Assembly (NCBI GenBank): GCA_026770025.1
Contig: JAMXDE010000017.1
Location: 1,240,001 to 1,304,000 of the forward strand
Source of the DNA: Craspedostauros australis
Taxonomy: Eukaryota; Bacillariophyta; Bacillariophyceae; Mastogloiales; Achnanthaceae
DNA length: 64,000 bases
Reading direction: 5' to 3'
Shown: piece after piece, positions 34,553 through 46,400 of the stretch
How positions within the stretch are numbered: position 1 is the stretch's first letter
Layout: every line of letters starts with the position of its first letter
Program-made: the position numbers and the translations under genes
The notes under the pieces: model-generated
Databases searched by the model: none
Told to the model about the DNA's origin: nothing
The model's input: the letters and a program-made list of their open reading frames with translations, nothing else

Positions 34553-35800
34553 ATTGAGTGACGCCATCGCCACAAGACAGACCAACAATACATGTTATAC
34601 ATGCCACGCATCAATAGGCTGGACACCATCGCATGACTTGGTGTCCGCCATGCATTCGAGCAATGCAACAACCTTTCGAACTTCAAATCCGAGGTTCTTT
34701 GTGTGACAGTTGAAGGCAATCATTCTGAGTTTGGAGACGTGTACACGTCCCATTCATCGCAATGGCTGCCTTCAACTCTCACACGAAGAGACCTCGGATT
34801 TGAAGTTCGAGAGATGGAAAGAAGGAAGGATGGACCATGCCTTACTTCACCAAAGTAATACATATCACTGCATACTAATAGTACGTACCAAGACAATACC
34901 ATATGAACACATGCTCGCAGTCATGTCGTACTTCTCGACATCCTGCTTCATGCGATCCGACTCTTTGTTGAAGCTGATTGACATGCAATCCAACGGGCGT
35001 CGAGGTTGCCGTCGCAATGGAATGCCGGTTGCTGCCATTGATCTGTCTGTGATGTGTGGCCTTGTCCATGAATCAAGCGAAACTGCTCCTGGGATTTTCT
35101 CGTTCTCACTCTCACTGCTGCTCAACAACCGGCTCTCCATCCCGACACCGCCTTGAACAAAGCCGTTTTGGGTAGCATGGTATCATCATCACAGTAAATC
35201 GCTGGCAAGCATGACAGACGGCCCTTGCTTCTACCATCGAATTCAAACAGGATACATCGGACTCTGGTTGCAAGTTCACAGGCCTACCGTACGGAATGAA
35301 AATTTTCGTTCTCTATGAAGGTCAACGTTCAAATCCTAAAGAGGCGAACCACAGAGAAAGGAGACATGACTTGTGGATACCATCCACGCCGCACAATCCA
35401 CGCTAGGAGAGAAGGTGCCAATGCCAAAGATCGCCGCGGATCGTGGGCACCACAAGAGTGTGATAAGGCAAAGCACGGCAAAGTAACGCAAAGCAACGCA
35501 ATGCAAGGGAAATGTGATGGATCCAACACACCACCATCACCACCACCAGCGTCGTGGACGAGATCAATCACACAATCTTCTTCGGAATAGGAACGCTTTC
35601 GTCCATCTTGAAGAGCAGAGTCGAAGACGGTCCATCGCAGAGTCCCACGTCGTGAGCAGACCCCCGTGCGTATATGTTCGTGCCTCTTGTGTGATATAAC
35701 ACCTCATGTCGTGAAGAGAAGTGAAGAGAAGAGAGGTGGTGCTTGTGAGATCGTAGTGTGAACTTACACCAAGGAAGGAACCAAGAAAGAAAGCGAGACC
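34553..35800. other. intergenic, 1.2 kb, with a large palindrome
   Basis: No gene seen. The main structure is the nested inverted repeat at 34676-34811; a small GGACACC/GGTGTCC stem stands at 34621-34646. The rest is AT/GT-mixed sequence ahead of the second knuckle gene. Confidence 0.6.
34676..34811. repeat. nested inverted repeat (foldback) with 14-bp central palindrome
   Basis: The arm at 34676-34722 (starting tcgaacttcaaatccgaggt) pairs with 34764-34811 at roughly 40 of 47 positions. At the centre lies the perfect palindrome GACGTGTACACGTC (34735-34748). As RNA the whole would fold into a long imperfect hairpin. Confidence 0.8.
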
Positions 35801-37369
35801 ATGAAGATCGTCAAGCAAGAAAACAAGCAGACTGACGGCCGTGACCGTGATGACGGTACTGCTGGCAACAATGCTGGTAACATTCCTGGTGACAATGTCG
35901 GTGATGGCAACAATGCTGGAGCCAATGTCGGTCGTGACGATGCCCCGCCTTCTTTGGCACCGACGGACGATGCCAACGCCAATGGCGGCGATCCACAAGA
36001 TCCCATGCAAGTCCTCGTACCGGAACCGTTCCCTGACGATCCTCAGGTGGTAATGGTGTTGCCGGCGCCAGCGGCCGCTGCAGGATCTGCGAATGTGCAA
36101 CGCCGTGCATTCGACAACACCCGAGGCCGAGCAAAAGCAAGAGCATCACCACGAGCACGAGCACGAAGCTCCGTCAAGCCGCCGGCCTCAACACGGGAGT
36201 TGACCAGACGAAAGTCGTATCCCCCTCGCACCGACATCCTCAAGAGAAACGGACGCACCCTCACGTCCTACTACCATCGCACGGGGCGAGGTCCACAGAA
36301 GTGCGGCTCATGTGGGAAGCCCAGAAAGGGGCACGAGTGCGAATTCGTAAGTACCGCCATCAATCGGTGACAAGTTGTTCGTCGTCCCATGACGTTGTGC
36401 AAGGTGTGGCGAAGTGAGCATGTGAGCAGCGTGCCTGTGTTGGTATGCGTCCGGCCATTAGGTCCCAAGTGTTGGCCGTCCGTGTCTTATCCCCATTGTG
36501 TTGTGTTGTGTTCTCACCAACCCATACCTGCAACTCCATGCCCGCCTGGTGGCCATGCCGCTATGCATCTTCCTTCCTACTCTTCTCTCGTATTCTGCTG
36601 AACGGTTCCACTGAACGCTTCTACTTGACGATTCTACATGCACACCCTACCATACCCCATCATGTTCGGGCACTGAACTATTCCACCACATCTTCGGCGT
36701 TCGATGAATCTGCCTTGGCCTTCGCGTGCGCTCTTGCTTGCTCAGAAAAACCTGACGAGCCAAACGGCCAGCACCGCGGCAAGCCGAGAGTTGTTGAAAG
36801 CTGCTGAAGCCCGCCGGATGGAAGCCTACTCTGCTAGAGTTGCCCGCGGCAACCAAGCGCCCGCAAAGCGCTCGAAGACTGGCAAGTCCTCCCCTGCCAA
36901 GTACAGATGCAGCATCTGTGGAATGATCAAGGAGGGCCACATTTGCCCAGGGAAGATCGTGAATCCTGTCGATGTGCGAGCGCCAGTTGCGGGTGGAGGT
37001 GTCACCTCGAATGCGCCTGCGGACGACGATGAAGAGTTTTTGCAGGCATGCGAAGAAATTGCAACCGCCACCACCGACGGCAGCTTTTCGAAAATGACCA
37101 ACCCCTTCGCCACTAACACTGGCGATGGGGCTGATCATTCTGGAATGGCTGCGCTCGGACAGAAACCGTTCAAGGCAGAGGCTGGAGAAGTGATCGACCC
37201 GAATGACGTTGATGACGATGATGATGACGACTCAGAGGAGGAGATGCTCTTGCTTCCCTATGACTGTCGGGGCTTTCCAAAAGACGACGGCAACAACGAC
37301 GATGATTACGATCATGGAAGTGGCGGCAACGCTCCGTCGGCTTCTGGAATGTTCGTTCTTCATGCCTGA
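35801..37369 (+). CDS. double CX2CX6HXC knuckle protein (long paralogue)
   Basis: Exons 35801-36346 and 36746-37369, both phase 0 with GTAAGT and a CTTGCTTGCTCAG acceptor, give 389 residues. Residues 1-80 are Asn/Gly/Asp-rich, and residues about 105-160 are basic (RGRAKARASPRARARSS and a TRRKSYPPRTD stretch). Knuckle 1, CGSCGKPRKGHEC (about 168-180), ends two residues before the intron. Knuckle 2, CSICGMIKEGHIC (about 236-248), follows a helical linker. The remainder is acidic, with Asp runs near 335. Both knuckles have spacing CX2CX6HXC. The gene lies 1.25 kb downstream of a shorter relative with the same layout and intron position, which suggests tandem duplication followed by divergence. 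A nuclear, nucleic-acid-binding role would fit the basic region but is inference; I know no named domain for it. Confidence 0.68.
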
Positions 37370-38321
37370 CGACAGCATGTCCTCCTCTGTCGTTGGCTTC
37401 ATCGCCATCGTCATCATCGCCATGCCGTACTGTACCACACGCATCCTTCACCGTGCCAGACGCATATTTTTGCCATGCTCGTCCCTGCTGGCTCATACGC
37501 GTACTTGTTCGGCGCGGCAGGCATTCTGCCTCCGTGCTGGTTCGGAGGATACACATTGGTATCGTACCGACCATACCGTGCGTGTACCCGCTACATGTGC
37601 CGCAGTCTACTACATGTGATGTTGCTGCTATCTCTGCTACTGCGGAGTACTGCTTTGTGCTCTGAACTATTCGTACCGCTTCACCATACCATACAATTGC
37701 AATAGAAAATAATGCTAGCTAGTGTTTATATGTGACCGATCCTACCAGCACAATGGAATCATTCGGGGGTGTGTGCCCATTGTCGTTCGATCTTGTTTGT
37801 AGCATACTATGCGGTGTGCGAGCCGTGTGGTTCAGTGCAATAGCGATACAGCACTGTGGTACAGTATAGTATACTCTAGTATCATACCACCTATGCTATC
37901 TCCTGCACCTGTTGGTCCATTTGTTTCTGGTACTACTTGTAGAAGGTGGATACTGTCCTGTGGCCCAACGGATGGCCATCCCAAATGACGCGGAGATGGG
38001 TGTTCATGGAGTCCCTCGCGAAAGTCGTCGGAAGATGATGCTGGTGCAGCGATGCTCCTTGCCCCCCTCCAAGAGCACCGACTGTCCACCCTCCCCAGTT
38101 GGATGTCATCGGAATGCGCTCTCACTGATGAGCGTGTCCCAAGAGAGTGTCGTCGCACAGCTTAGATGTCGGCCGCCGCGGTGTTCGGGTTTGTGCCTAC
38201 ATGGCGGGCATTGACATCCGTGCCACGGAGCACTCGCAGAGCGCCCCTCTTGCGATCAACCGCGGCACAAGATGGCGTGCCGCATCTCGCATGATCGTGA
38301 TCTTCCGATCGTGGTCACGCA
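37370..38321. other. intergenic, 1.0 kb
   Basis: Shared 3' flank of two converging genes. AT-rich parts (37700-37890) carry many TATAC/TACTA motifs. Nothing else seen. Confidence 0.55.
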
Positions 38322-39200
38322 TCAGCGGCATTCCTGGCTCATGTGCTCGGGATGGCGCAGGAGGCCAGCGATGTTGGTCTTGACGGCGGATTCCCTGCGC
38401 AGATACATCTGGCGGATATCATGCGACTGCTGGATCGCCTGCGCGATCTGCACCGAGCTGAGGCGGTTGGCGTAGGTGGGACGCAGGGAGATGGACTTTG
38501 GCCTGTTGGGCAATGCGGATGCTCTCTTCGTGGGCGCATCGCGGAGCTGACGTCGCATGATGCGGATGAGCGCATCCCACGCATGGTCCTCGCGGTCCGA
38601 AAGCTTCGTTTCGGAGAGCTCCTCGCTGATGGTGAGTTCCTGCTTTGGGTGGCAGGTGGCATGGTGCTGCTGCTTCTGCTTTGGCGGGGTTCTGCGGTTC
38701 ACAGAGCAGCGCTTGATCTTCTCTTCACTGCGAAGTTCAGTCGAAGATACGGTGATGTTGGTGTTGGCGTTGAGGTGCATTGCGTTGCGTCGGAATAGGA
38801 TATCAAAGGTGAGAAACGCATGGCGACGAAGGTGGTGATGGAAGTGATGATGATGGCCATGACGGCGACGCTCAATGGCAGCAATCGGCGGGAAGCTGTA
38901 CGAGACGGCCTCCCACTCCTGGTTTCATCAAGTGCTGCCAAGTCATGAGAGCACGACAGGACCACAGAGATGCAGGGATCTCCATACCCCAAAGTTGGTT
39001 GTTGGTTGTTGGTTGTTGGTGGTTGATGACACTTACAGTTGACGTTCGAGCACGGCGATCGGGGTGACCGAAGGCTTTGTTGGAGCGGCGTACTGGACCT
39101 CGGATGGGGCCTTGAAGCCACCCTGCTGGTGCTGCTCCGGTTGCAAGGCAAGGGCTGATTGCACAGCGATGGTCTTGTGTGGCTGAAACGAACGACACAT
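38322..39200 (-). CDS. uncharacterised basic protein, two exons
   Basis: Exon 1 runs 39200-39037 from ATG (MCRSFQPHKTIAVQ) to CT|GTAAGT, and exon 2 runs 38895-38322 from CTCGTACAG|. The joined CTC codon restores a frame of 245 residues: ...PIAVLERQLFPPIAAIERRRHGHHHHF... Codon choice in both exons (GCC, CTC, ATC, CGC) is like that of the confirmed genes nearby. The protein has a His-rich patch near residues 66-75 encoded by CAT/CAC, a helix-forming stretch (SDREDHAWDALIRIMRRQL) and a C-terminal region (RPTYANRLSSVQIAQAIQQS) that is rich in Arg and Gln. No domain is recognised. A TTTCAG just upstream of exon 1 means an extra 5' exon is possible. Confidence 0.55.
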
Positions 39201-39848
39201 GATGAGATGGCTGCAGGAGTGGTGCTTGCTTGTTGTTCTTCTGCTTTTCTTCTTTAATCCGTGCTGTTTGCAATTTTATGGGCCTGCTGTTGGTGCTGCT
39301 GTTGCTGTTGCTGCTGTTGTCATCGCACCTGCTCTCTCCTCGCTTTCGTGGCAAGCACTTCAGCGTCTCGTGATGGTTCATGGGCGCTGTCTGCATCGAC
39401 GTCGTGCCGTGCATGCCATACATGGTTCGGATTGTGGCCGCCCCATGACTGCCCGCCGATGTGCTATACTACGCGTCATGGATGACTAATACTCGCGCTG
39501 CATCTTGGGTAGGCAACGGGCTTCGGTTTGGTGCCCATCATTCGGTCAAATACGGAAATCTCCGTCCTTTGTTGACGAATAGAAGCACCGCCATTGTCAT
39601 TCTCGAGAAAGATTCTGGGCTTATTTCGCTTTGGCACGAAGGTTCTGTACCGAGATGGAGTGGGAGCCAAGCGCAGCAGCGAGCACCCACACATGCTCAT
39701 ACCGACGACCTCCCCATACTCGTACGCACGCGAGGCTAAGAGACAGAGACAGAGACGGAGAGAGTGTGGGTGGGAGAGACACAAACATGTTCGCGATGTT
39801 GCCCACAGTGGGTGCCGCACGGCGGGCGTGGGTAGTGCCGAAACCACA

Positions 39849-40169
39849 ATGGCAACGGTGGTGGCAACGACACCGCCATTGCTGACCCGCGATGACAAAC
39901 ATGCGGAGGTTGGCGCGCAAACGCTCCAACCCGATGGCACCAACACGAACCTCATGAACCTCCGCGAATACGAACGTTTGGATTCCTCCCATGTACCTCG
40001 ACCTGCCTGCGTGCGTGTGCCACTTCGTCCTCACTATGGACACGAGCTGCACCTGCCAATTCAGGCCACACTGGTGCCGCACCTGATGCAATGCTGTGTT
40101 TGGGCGCTGGGAGTCGTGGTGCTGATTATCAATGATCGCGTTGTTCTATCATCGTGGGCGCTGCCGTAG
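39849..40169 (+). CDS. possible small C-tail-anchored protein
   Basis: A 106-residue frame with GC-rich third positions (MATVVATTPPLLTRDDKHAE...). Its last 35 residues hold one hydrophobic helix (CCVWALGVVVLIIND), as in tail-anchored proteins. There is no homology I can name and no splice support, so it may be chance. Confidence 0.25.
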   Translation: MATVVATTPPLLTRDDKHAEVGAQTLQPDGTNTNLMNLREYERLDSSHVPRPACVRVPLRPHYGHELHLPIQATLVPHLMQCCVWALGVVVLIINDRVVLSSWALP

Positions 40170-41335
40170 TCGCTGGTGCAGGACAGGAGTGTCGGTGGCG
40201 TTTGCCTGTCTACGAACAGTCGGCCCATCGACGATGTCAGTGAAAGTTCTCCCAAGACACCCCTGCAACGCATCGGCTCTGCTCTTTGTCTCCCTTGCTT
40301 GCCGACAGATGGTGTTCTGCCTCCGAGTATTAGTATTACTCAACACGTGAGCACTTGTGCGAGGAATCAGGCGCTGCGCTTCCTTGTTCTGTGTTGTCCC
40401 GCCTCGTACGACTATCGGCATGTTACGGCGTCTCGCCACCCACAACGCAGACGATGATGCCTTGGTGCCTTGGTGCCTTGATGCCTTGATGCCTTGTGTG
40501 AGTGTTGGTGTCAGTGCCACATCAGAAAAGAAGTGTTTTTGTTCCGTGACAGGGAGAAGGAGCGAAGCTCGTGGCGAACACGATGTGTTCTTCACGTATC
40601 CATGTCTTGTATTAAGCATATATTGAGTCTGACATGCGTCCGATATCGAAACGTGCATGCATGTAATCGAATGTGTCGTATTGACTTAGATGACCAATGC
40701 ACTTTTTGCTGATTGGAAGTAACCGAACATGACCGACTACGTCTTTTTCCCCTTTTCAGGAGTGCCGTGTTATGTAGGCCGCCACGTACGTGGCGATCAG
40801 TGTCACGACCACATTGCAGTGTTTTTGTGGAAGCATTCCGCGTTGTCGTGACGAAGAAATGATAACTGGGAACCATGGGCCAATTAACGGACGGAGGCGA
40901 CGTGGAGATTTCACGAGGATGGCTCGTACCCTCCGGTAGGAAGGCTTCGACGAACTGGAGTGTCAACCTCAACATCAACCTCAGTATCAGCCCTGTGACG
41001 TCTCATGTTGTGAGTGTGCCGCAGCTGGTGGAACGCGCTCGCCGCGTCGTTCCTCCCCACGGAAAAGAGAAAACACAAGCTGTATCCCTTGGTGACGAAG
41101 CTGATGCCCTCCCGCAATTTGTATCAATGTCAGATGTGCTCGATGAGGTGGTCAATGGTGTGTCACCACGTATGTCAGAGAACAAACGTAGAAGCGCATC
41201 CGAGACCTGCACCTGTTGTGCAGAAGGGAGCTGCGGTGGTGGAACAGCCTCCTTCGACCATGCGGCGACAGCTGGTGTTAATTGCTTGTCGATGTCTCTC
41301 TGTGGATGTTTGTGGGTTGGCCTTCGTTGCCTTGC

Positions 41336-41402
41336 GGTTCTGTTGTTGCTCTGTTGTTGCTCTGTTGTTGCTCTGTTGTTGCTCTGTTGTTGCTCTGTTG
41401 CT
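41336..41402 (+). repeat. 12-bp minisatellite (CTGTTGTTGCTC)n
   Basis: Five near-perfect units of CTGTTGTTGCTC. Related shorter TTGCTGTTGCTCTG runs occur at 50972-50998, so the motif is shared between distant sites. Confidence 0.85.
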
Positions 41403-41650
41403 CACATGGTGCTTGGAAGGCGAGGGTCGCAACAACAATACCAGTACTCTGTGGATACTTCCCACAACGAGTATGGTGGAGTCCATGAGAAACGATCTCC
41501 GCTTCGTCACAAGCGCAGAGAGACTCCTCATCGTCCGTCATTGTCAGGAGCAGCCATTGCAGACATTGCAGCCATCGCACCCAATCGTATAACATTCTCC
41601 ATCCTCTCATCGAGACGATCACAATTACAATCGCAGTCGCGATCGTCACC

Positions 41651-44600
41651 ATGCTGCCGTTGCAGGTGCTCCTCGCCTTGCAGCAACAGCTGCAACAGCT
41701 ACAGCAGCAACAGTTACAACAGTTACAACAGCATGGATCACTGAATGATGCGTTGATGGCCATCCTGCTGTCATCCTTCACGGCAGGACTTGGCGACAAC
41801 TTGCGTCTTCCATCGTTGTCAATGGCAGATCTGGCCCAAGCGGCGATCCTGGCCAATGCCAGCGCTCAGCTCTCCGGGCTTGCGAGCTTGGCTGGTGCCC
41901 ATCCGCAGTTGAATGCAGCCAACGCAAGCAACATACTGCAACTCCTCGCTCAGACCAACAGCCAGACCAACGCGGCGCAAGCCTTGACGCAAGATATGAC
42001 GCGATGGCTGATGACCCAGCAGTCTGCGGGAGCTCACGAGGTCGCCGGTGTTGGGAACACTCATCCTTCGGTTGGCATGGAAGCAGATGCCAGGTACAAT
42101 GCAGAATCCACCGCCACGACAGCAGATCATGCGGCTGGGCTTCCATCATCTTTTCATTCACCGCAACGCCCACTTCAACTTCAACCTGCAAACATGAATG
42201 ATGCCTTGTCATTGTCATCATCGTCGTCGTCCACGTCGCCGCTCTCCCGTACAGACAGGAACCAACAACGAAACCAAAGCGCCTTGATTCCACCGGATAC
42301 ACCAGGCGCCATCCGGAACCAAGGTGACTTGCCACACTGTCGGACCTCACCGACTAACATTGCACAGTCCAAACCAGGCGTGCATTCCATTCAGCCAGAT
42401 GACTCGGCACCATCGCAGATGGGACAATATTCTGCACCAGCAAACACGCATCCCCCCAGTGATAGTCATAGGGCATCGACACCCGCGATACCCGACCAAC
42501 AATCTTCTACTTCACATCCCGAACCAGCTCCGGGATCCGCAGTTGCGGTAAGTGCGCTCTCATGTTTTGGCATCGCTCACTTCGGTGGCCGACGTCTGAA
42601 CCGCATCCTGCGATGCTGTGTGGAACAGTGTCTCATGATATGTTGCTCCGCTCTACACTCTGTGCTTCTCTGTTGGGCAATGAAATCACCTCTTCTCGTC
42701 TCACGTATTGTACTCCCCCATCTCGTCCACTGCGACCGTCCGCTGCGATGCGTCGACATCTCTTTGTGATGCCCCATTGCGCTGCCACACCAACACAGCA
42801 ATCGTTTTCACGGGCACGGAATCAGGAGGAGAATACCGTCGCCACGCTGCTATGCAATATCCATACCAAGCTGCTGGAACAGCAGCAACAACAACAGGAA
42901 CAGCCAGCGATGCCAAGCACGACCAGCGCCCGCGCCTCTGAGTCCGCGTGCCAGCAACAGCAAGCGGGAGGTCGGAACGACCAACTCCAACAACAAAGGA
43001 ATGCATCGTCAAGTCCCCTCGCGGCACATCTGGACGGTCACCTTCGCAACATACTCTCGCAATACCCGCGGCTCACGTCATTCCTCGCTTCGAATGCACA
43101 GGAGCAGCCTTCCCCGCAGGTGACGCGATCATCGCCAATTCCACCAGATTCAAAGAACCAGTCTTCTACTTCGCACTCTTCTACCAACACGCCTTCCACA
43201 TCGCAGCCAATCACACCAAGTGCTGTTCCTTCATCCATCTTTGCAAAAGCGAACCAAGACATCAAGGCGCCCGCTCAAGGTCCGCCGCCACAAACTGAGA
43301 AACATCAACAGGGTGTTTCGGAAGGTGCTGTGGAACGCACACAGAAACGACGAATGCCGTCTCAGATCGTGTCCTTCCCTCAAAGCGGCACTCGCGATGT
43401 GCCGACGGTCGGCGGATCCGCAGCTGCAGAAGCGCCCGCGGAACCACCGGCATCGAAACGGCAGAGAAGGTCCCCGTCCCTGCCGCAGCCTGTGGTCGGG
43501 TCCGAACCGAAGCATGGCTTCATCATCCATGCTAAGTACAAGCCTCTTCAGAGCTCATGGTCGCTCCTCTTCCCTTGGCGGCTGCACGATCTCCTGGACG
43601 AGTACTCCGTGAAGGTGCAACATACGGATCCTTTCACGGAGGCGGCCAACAATCCAGATCCCATCGTATCGTGGGAACCAGATGGAAGTTCATTCCGCGT
43701 TCACGACAAGCAGCGTTTCGTTGCGAACGTGATCGGCAAGGCATTCCCGCCGCAACTGCAGATAGCAACATGGGAGGACTTCGTCGATGCTCTGTCACGA
43801 TGGGGCTTTGTTTACTTCAAGAGCGGTCCTCACGCGGATACCTTCATCCATCGATTGTTCTCGCGTGCCAAACGCCATCGTTGCAAGCAGATGAGGATTC
43901 ATGGCAGGACGGTAAGTTGTGTGTTATAGGTTGTGCGTTGTGTGCGACACAGTGCAGAGAAGAGTAGAGCAGAGTGAAACAGCGCAGTGCTGGAGTGAAG
44001 TGGAGTGGAGCGGAGGTGCTTGTTGTGGATCGATGTATCACCAACCTACCAGTATGTGCATTGCCCATCGATATCGTTCCTGACCCACTACCCTCCAATC
44101 ATCATGTTCTCCTGCAACTCCACCTGTATGACCACACTTTGTACTCCACCCCGTATGCCATTCCATGCAACAACTACTCTACGACTTGATTCATCCACAA
44201 CCAACCCTGCGAATGCACAGGTCGCTGAGCTTGCCAAAGACCACACTCACTTCGTCGTCAGGCTGCACGAGATGCTTCGATACGCAGAACGCAACGACCT
44301 CAGGGACGTCGCTTGCTGGGATAGTCCCGGGGAATCTTTCATGATCCATGACTTTCCCAAATTCTTGACTCAAGTTTACGGCACGTTCTCGGACCCCATC
44401 AGGGAGAGTTCATTCATCCAGAAGCTGCAACGGTGGGGATTCGTCCGATCGCCTGGAAAGATCAGGGTTGGCCAGTATGTCGTGCCCAGCTACTCCCATC
44501 CTTTCCTCCGACGGGATGAACTGCCGCGCGTGACATGGGCAACATCAAGCGATCAGCTGCTCGGGATGGCAGTCAAGGCCAACCACGATTTCCTAACATG

Positions 44601-45447
44601 CCTGAGAATCATGCTCAACGAAGCATCCGCCGTGGGGCATGGGCTGATCGCCTCATGGTCACATCATGGCAAAGCCTTTCTGATCCATGACCGCCCGACT
44701 TTCGTGTCCACGATCATGCCGCGATACTTCCGCATGAAGTTCGCAAGCTTCCGACATGCGCTGCGAGATCATGGATTCGCGCAAATGGGCGGAACGAGCT
44801 GGGACGAAGGTGCTCACTACCACAACCTCTTCACGAGGGACGACGCATCGCTTTGCTGGGGTTTGACCCAGGAGCAGATGAAAGACCGCATGCCTTCGTG
44901 GACCCCGGTTGCTGACGAACCGGACTTTTACGATAACCCGCCGAACCTATCCCGTCATTTGGCAGCGCCACCTATCCCGCCAACCGCAGGACAGGATCGA
45001 AGTGCGCTCGCGCAGCCGCATTCGAACTTAGCGATTCCCGCCGAGCCAACTTCGCGATCGGCGTTAACGCCAATGTCACATGCGCCACCCACAGCGCAAT
45101 CAGTCGCGGCGTCGCTACAATCATCGGAATTAAATAATGACGATGCGGTTTCTCCTCCAGTCGCCGCCGCTACATGCGAGACACATCGTACGGCGACGAG
45201 TGGTAACACAGCCACCAAGGAGTACGCCGTGACTGGAATCGATGTCACGGTGGGCACCAGGAACACAAAAAACGAGGGCAAGACAGACTGTTCGAGCCTC
45301 AACACCAATGGAAGCAGCAGTGATGATAGTGAAATGGAGAGATGCTTCAAGTCTGGCGTGGACGATGAAGATGATTCCATCCCAACGAGGATTGGGGAAG
45401 GCATAGCCTTGGCAAAACACGAGCCTCCGTTCCGAACCAAGCCATGA
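41651..45447 (+). CDS. triple HSF-domain putative transcription factor
   Basis: Exons 41651-42547, 42799-43911 and 44221-45447, all phase 0 with GTAAGT donors and CAG acceptors, give 1078 residues. Residues 1-555 are low complexity: a Gln/Leu-rich start (LQQLQQQQLQQLQQ), Ser/Pro/Thr stretches and a second Gln run. Three winged-helix HSF DNA-binding domains follow at about 558-668, 680-769 and 790-884. Their cores are VSWEPDGSSFRVHDKQRF with DALSRWGFVYFKSG, then ACWDSPGESFMIHDFPKF with QKLQRWGFVRSPG, then ASWSHHGKAFLIHDRPTF with RHALRDHGFAQMGG; each matches W..dG.sF.ihd..rF and the recognition-helix-plus-GF pattern. Intron 2 falls exactly between domains 1 and 2. The C-terminal 190 residues are Ser/Thr/Pro-rich with an acidic patch. 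HSF genes are numerous in diatoms (family knowledge), but ordinary members have one domain. Nuclear DNA binding is expected; no HR-A/B coiled coil was seen. Confidence 0.85.
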
Positions 45448-45779
45448 CCAATGCCAACATCAATATTGGTATTCACAAGAGGGGCTGCGATCGCACAGTT
45501 GCCAACTACTGTATAATTGTACATAATCTTCGATAGCAATACGTATTATATGATTTGAATGTTGCTGTTCTTTGCTGTTCTATGTGTATTATATTGGTAC
45601 TACTAGTACATCGTCTGCGAGTACATTGCTGTGATGGTTCACAGCATGGGGGCGCTCTGTGCGTACGTTGCTCTTGCCCGCTGTTTTACAACCACCTCTC
45701 ACGAATGGGTGGTTGCCGTACATGGATGATTGCGCTGCACTGGGTTTGTGCTCAGCACTGTTTGTTGTAGAAGCAGTGC
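45448..45779. other. intergenic, 0.3 kb between converging genes
   Basis: AT-rich 3' flanks of the HSF gene and the minus-strand gene that ends at 45780. Nothing else seen. Confidence 0.6.
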
Positions 45780-46400
45780 TTATCTCTTCCTGTGCACCGC
45801 TCGGGCGACCTTGGCATCCTTCCGTCCGATGTAAGCGGCGTACTCCGCGCACCTCTGGCTGGTGGCCAAGCAGGCGTCCCTCATGACATGTGGCATGTAG
45901 TAGCCATTTTGGTCCTCCAAGTCTTGGACGTGCATGACGGCGGCGAAGACTTCCTTGCGCGACTGATCGATGGCAAGCTGATGGCCTTCGGTGTGATTGT
46001 CCAGGCCTCGAGGGCAGGCGATCTTTTCGCCAACCTCCAGGCGCTGCACGTTCTTGAGGCATCTGGCCTGGATGGCCTTCATCTCCTTCGAGGAGAGGTA
46101 GATGTTGCCGATCTCCTTTGGAGACATGTCCTTGAAATGTCGGATCTCGAACACTTCATCGAAGTCTCCGAAGCGCACGCTCTTGCTCTTCTTGGCCTTC
46201 TGCTGCTTTGGTGCGGCAGCGGCAGCAGCTGGTGCTGATTCATCGTCAATCGGCGTGACGATAGGTGCCTTGAAGTTGTCGTCGACGACGAAGGAGCTGG
46301 ATGATCCGTTGCCGTCGAACAAAGAGCCGCTGTTACGGGAAGTTGCTGTTGGTCCTGGAAGGACAACGAGTGGCATGGTCTTGCTGCTGGTGCTTCTCAT
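45780..46400 (-). CDS. diatom-type conserved protein of unknown function
   Basis: The start is placed at the ATG of MRSTSSKTMPLV (46400), giving 206 residues; the longer upstream frame is low complexity and probably leader. After a Ser/Ala/Lys-rich N-terminus comes a pattern I recall from many uncharacterised diatom proteins: KSVRFGDFDEVFEIRHFKDM, then SPKEIGNIYLSSKEMKAIQA, CPRGLDNHTEGH, and a helical region ending in AAYIGRKDAKVA. The order VRF, E-I-xx, D-M/EE-Ixx-Wx/Y, RGL(D/E), and a late Cys/Ala/D helix is characteristic. Function is unknown; no catalytic or membrane features are visible. Confidence 0.75.
   Translation of the reverse strand: MRSTSSKTMPLVVLPGPTATSRNSGSLFDGNGSSSSFVVDDNFKAPIVTPIDDESAPAAAAAAPKQQKAKKSKSVRFGDFDEVFEIRHFKDMSPKEIGNIYLSSKEMKAIQARCLKNVQRLEVGEKIACPRGLDNHTEGHQLAIDQSRKEVFAAVMHVQDLEDQNGYYMPHVMRDACLATSQRCAEYAAYIGRKDAKVARAVHRKR

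Larger units (their letters stand above)
39201..41650. other. 2.4 kb with only a weak gene candidate
   Basis: Apart from the doubtful small frame at 39849-40169, no gene is supported. It includes a 12-bp minisatellite at 41336-41402. A 5' exon of the HSF gene could lie here, but no frame with HSF similarity was found. Confidence 0.5.

Noticed and set aside
40875-41744. 289-codon plus-strand frame before the HSF gene
   Set aside because: Its second half crosses a 12-bp minisatellite; the first half has only slight coding character and no link to the HSF exons.
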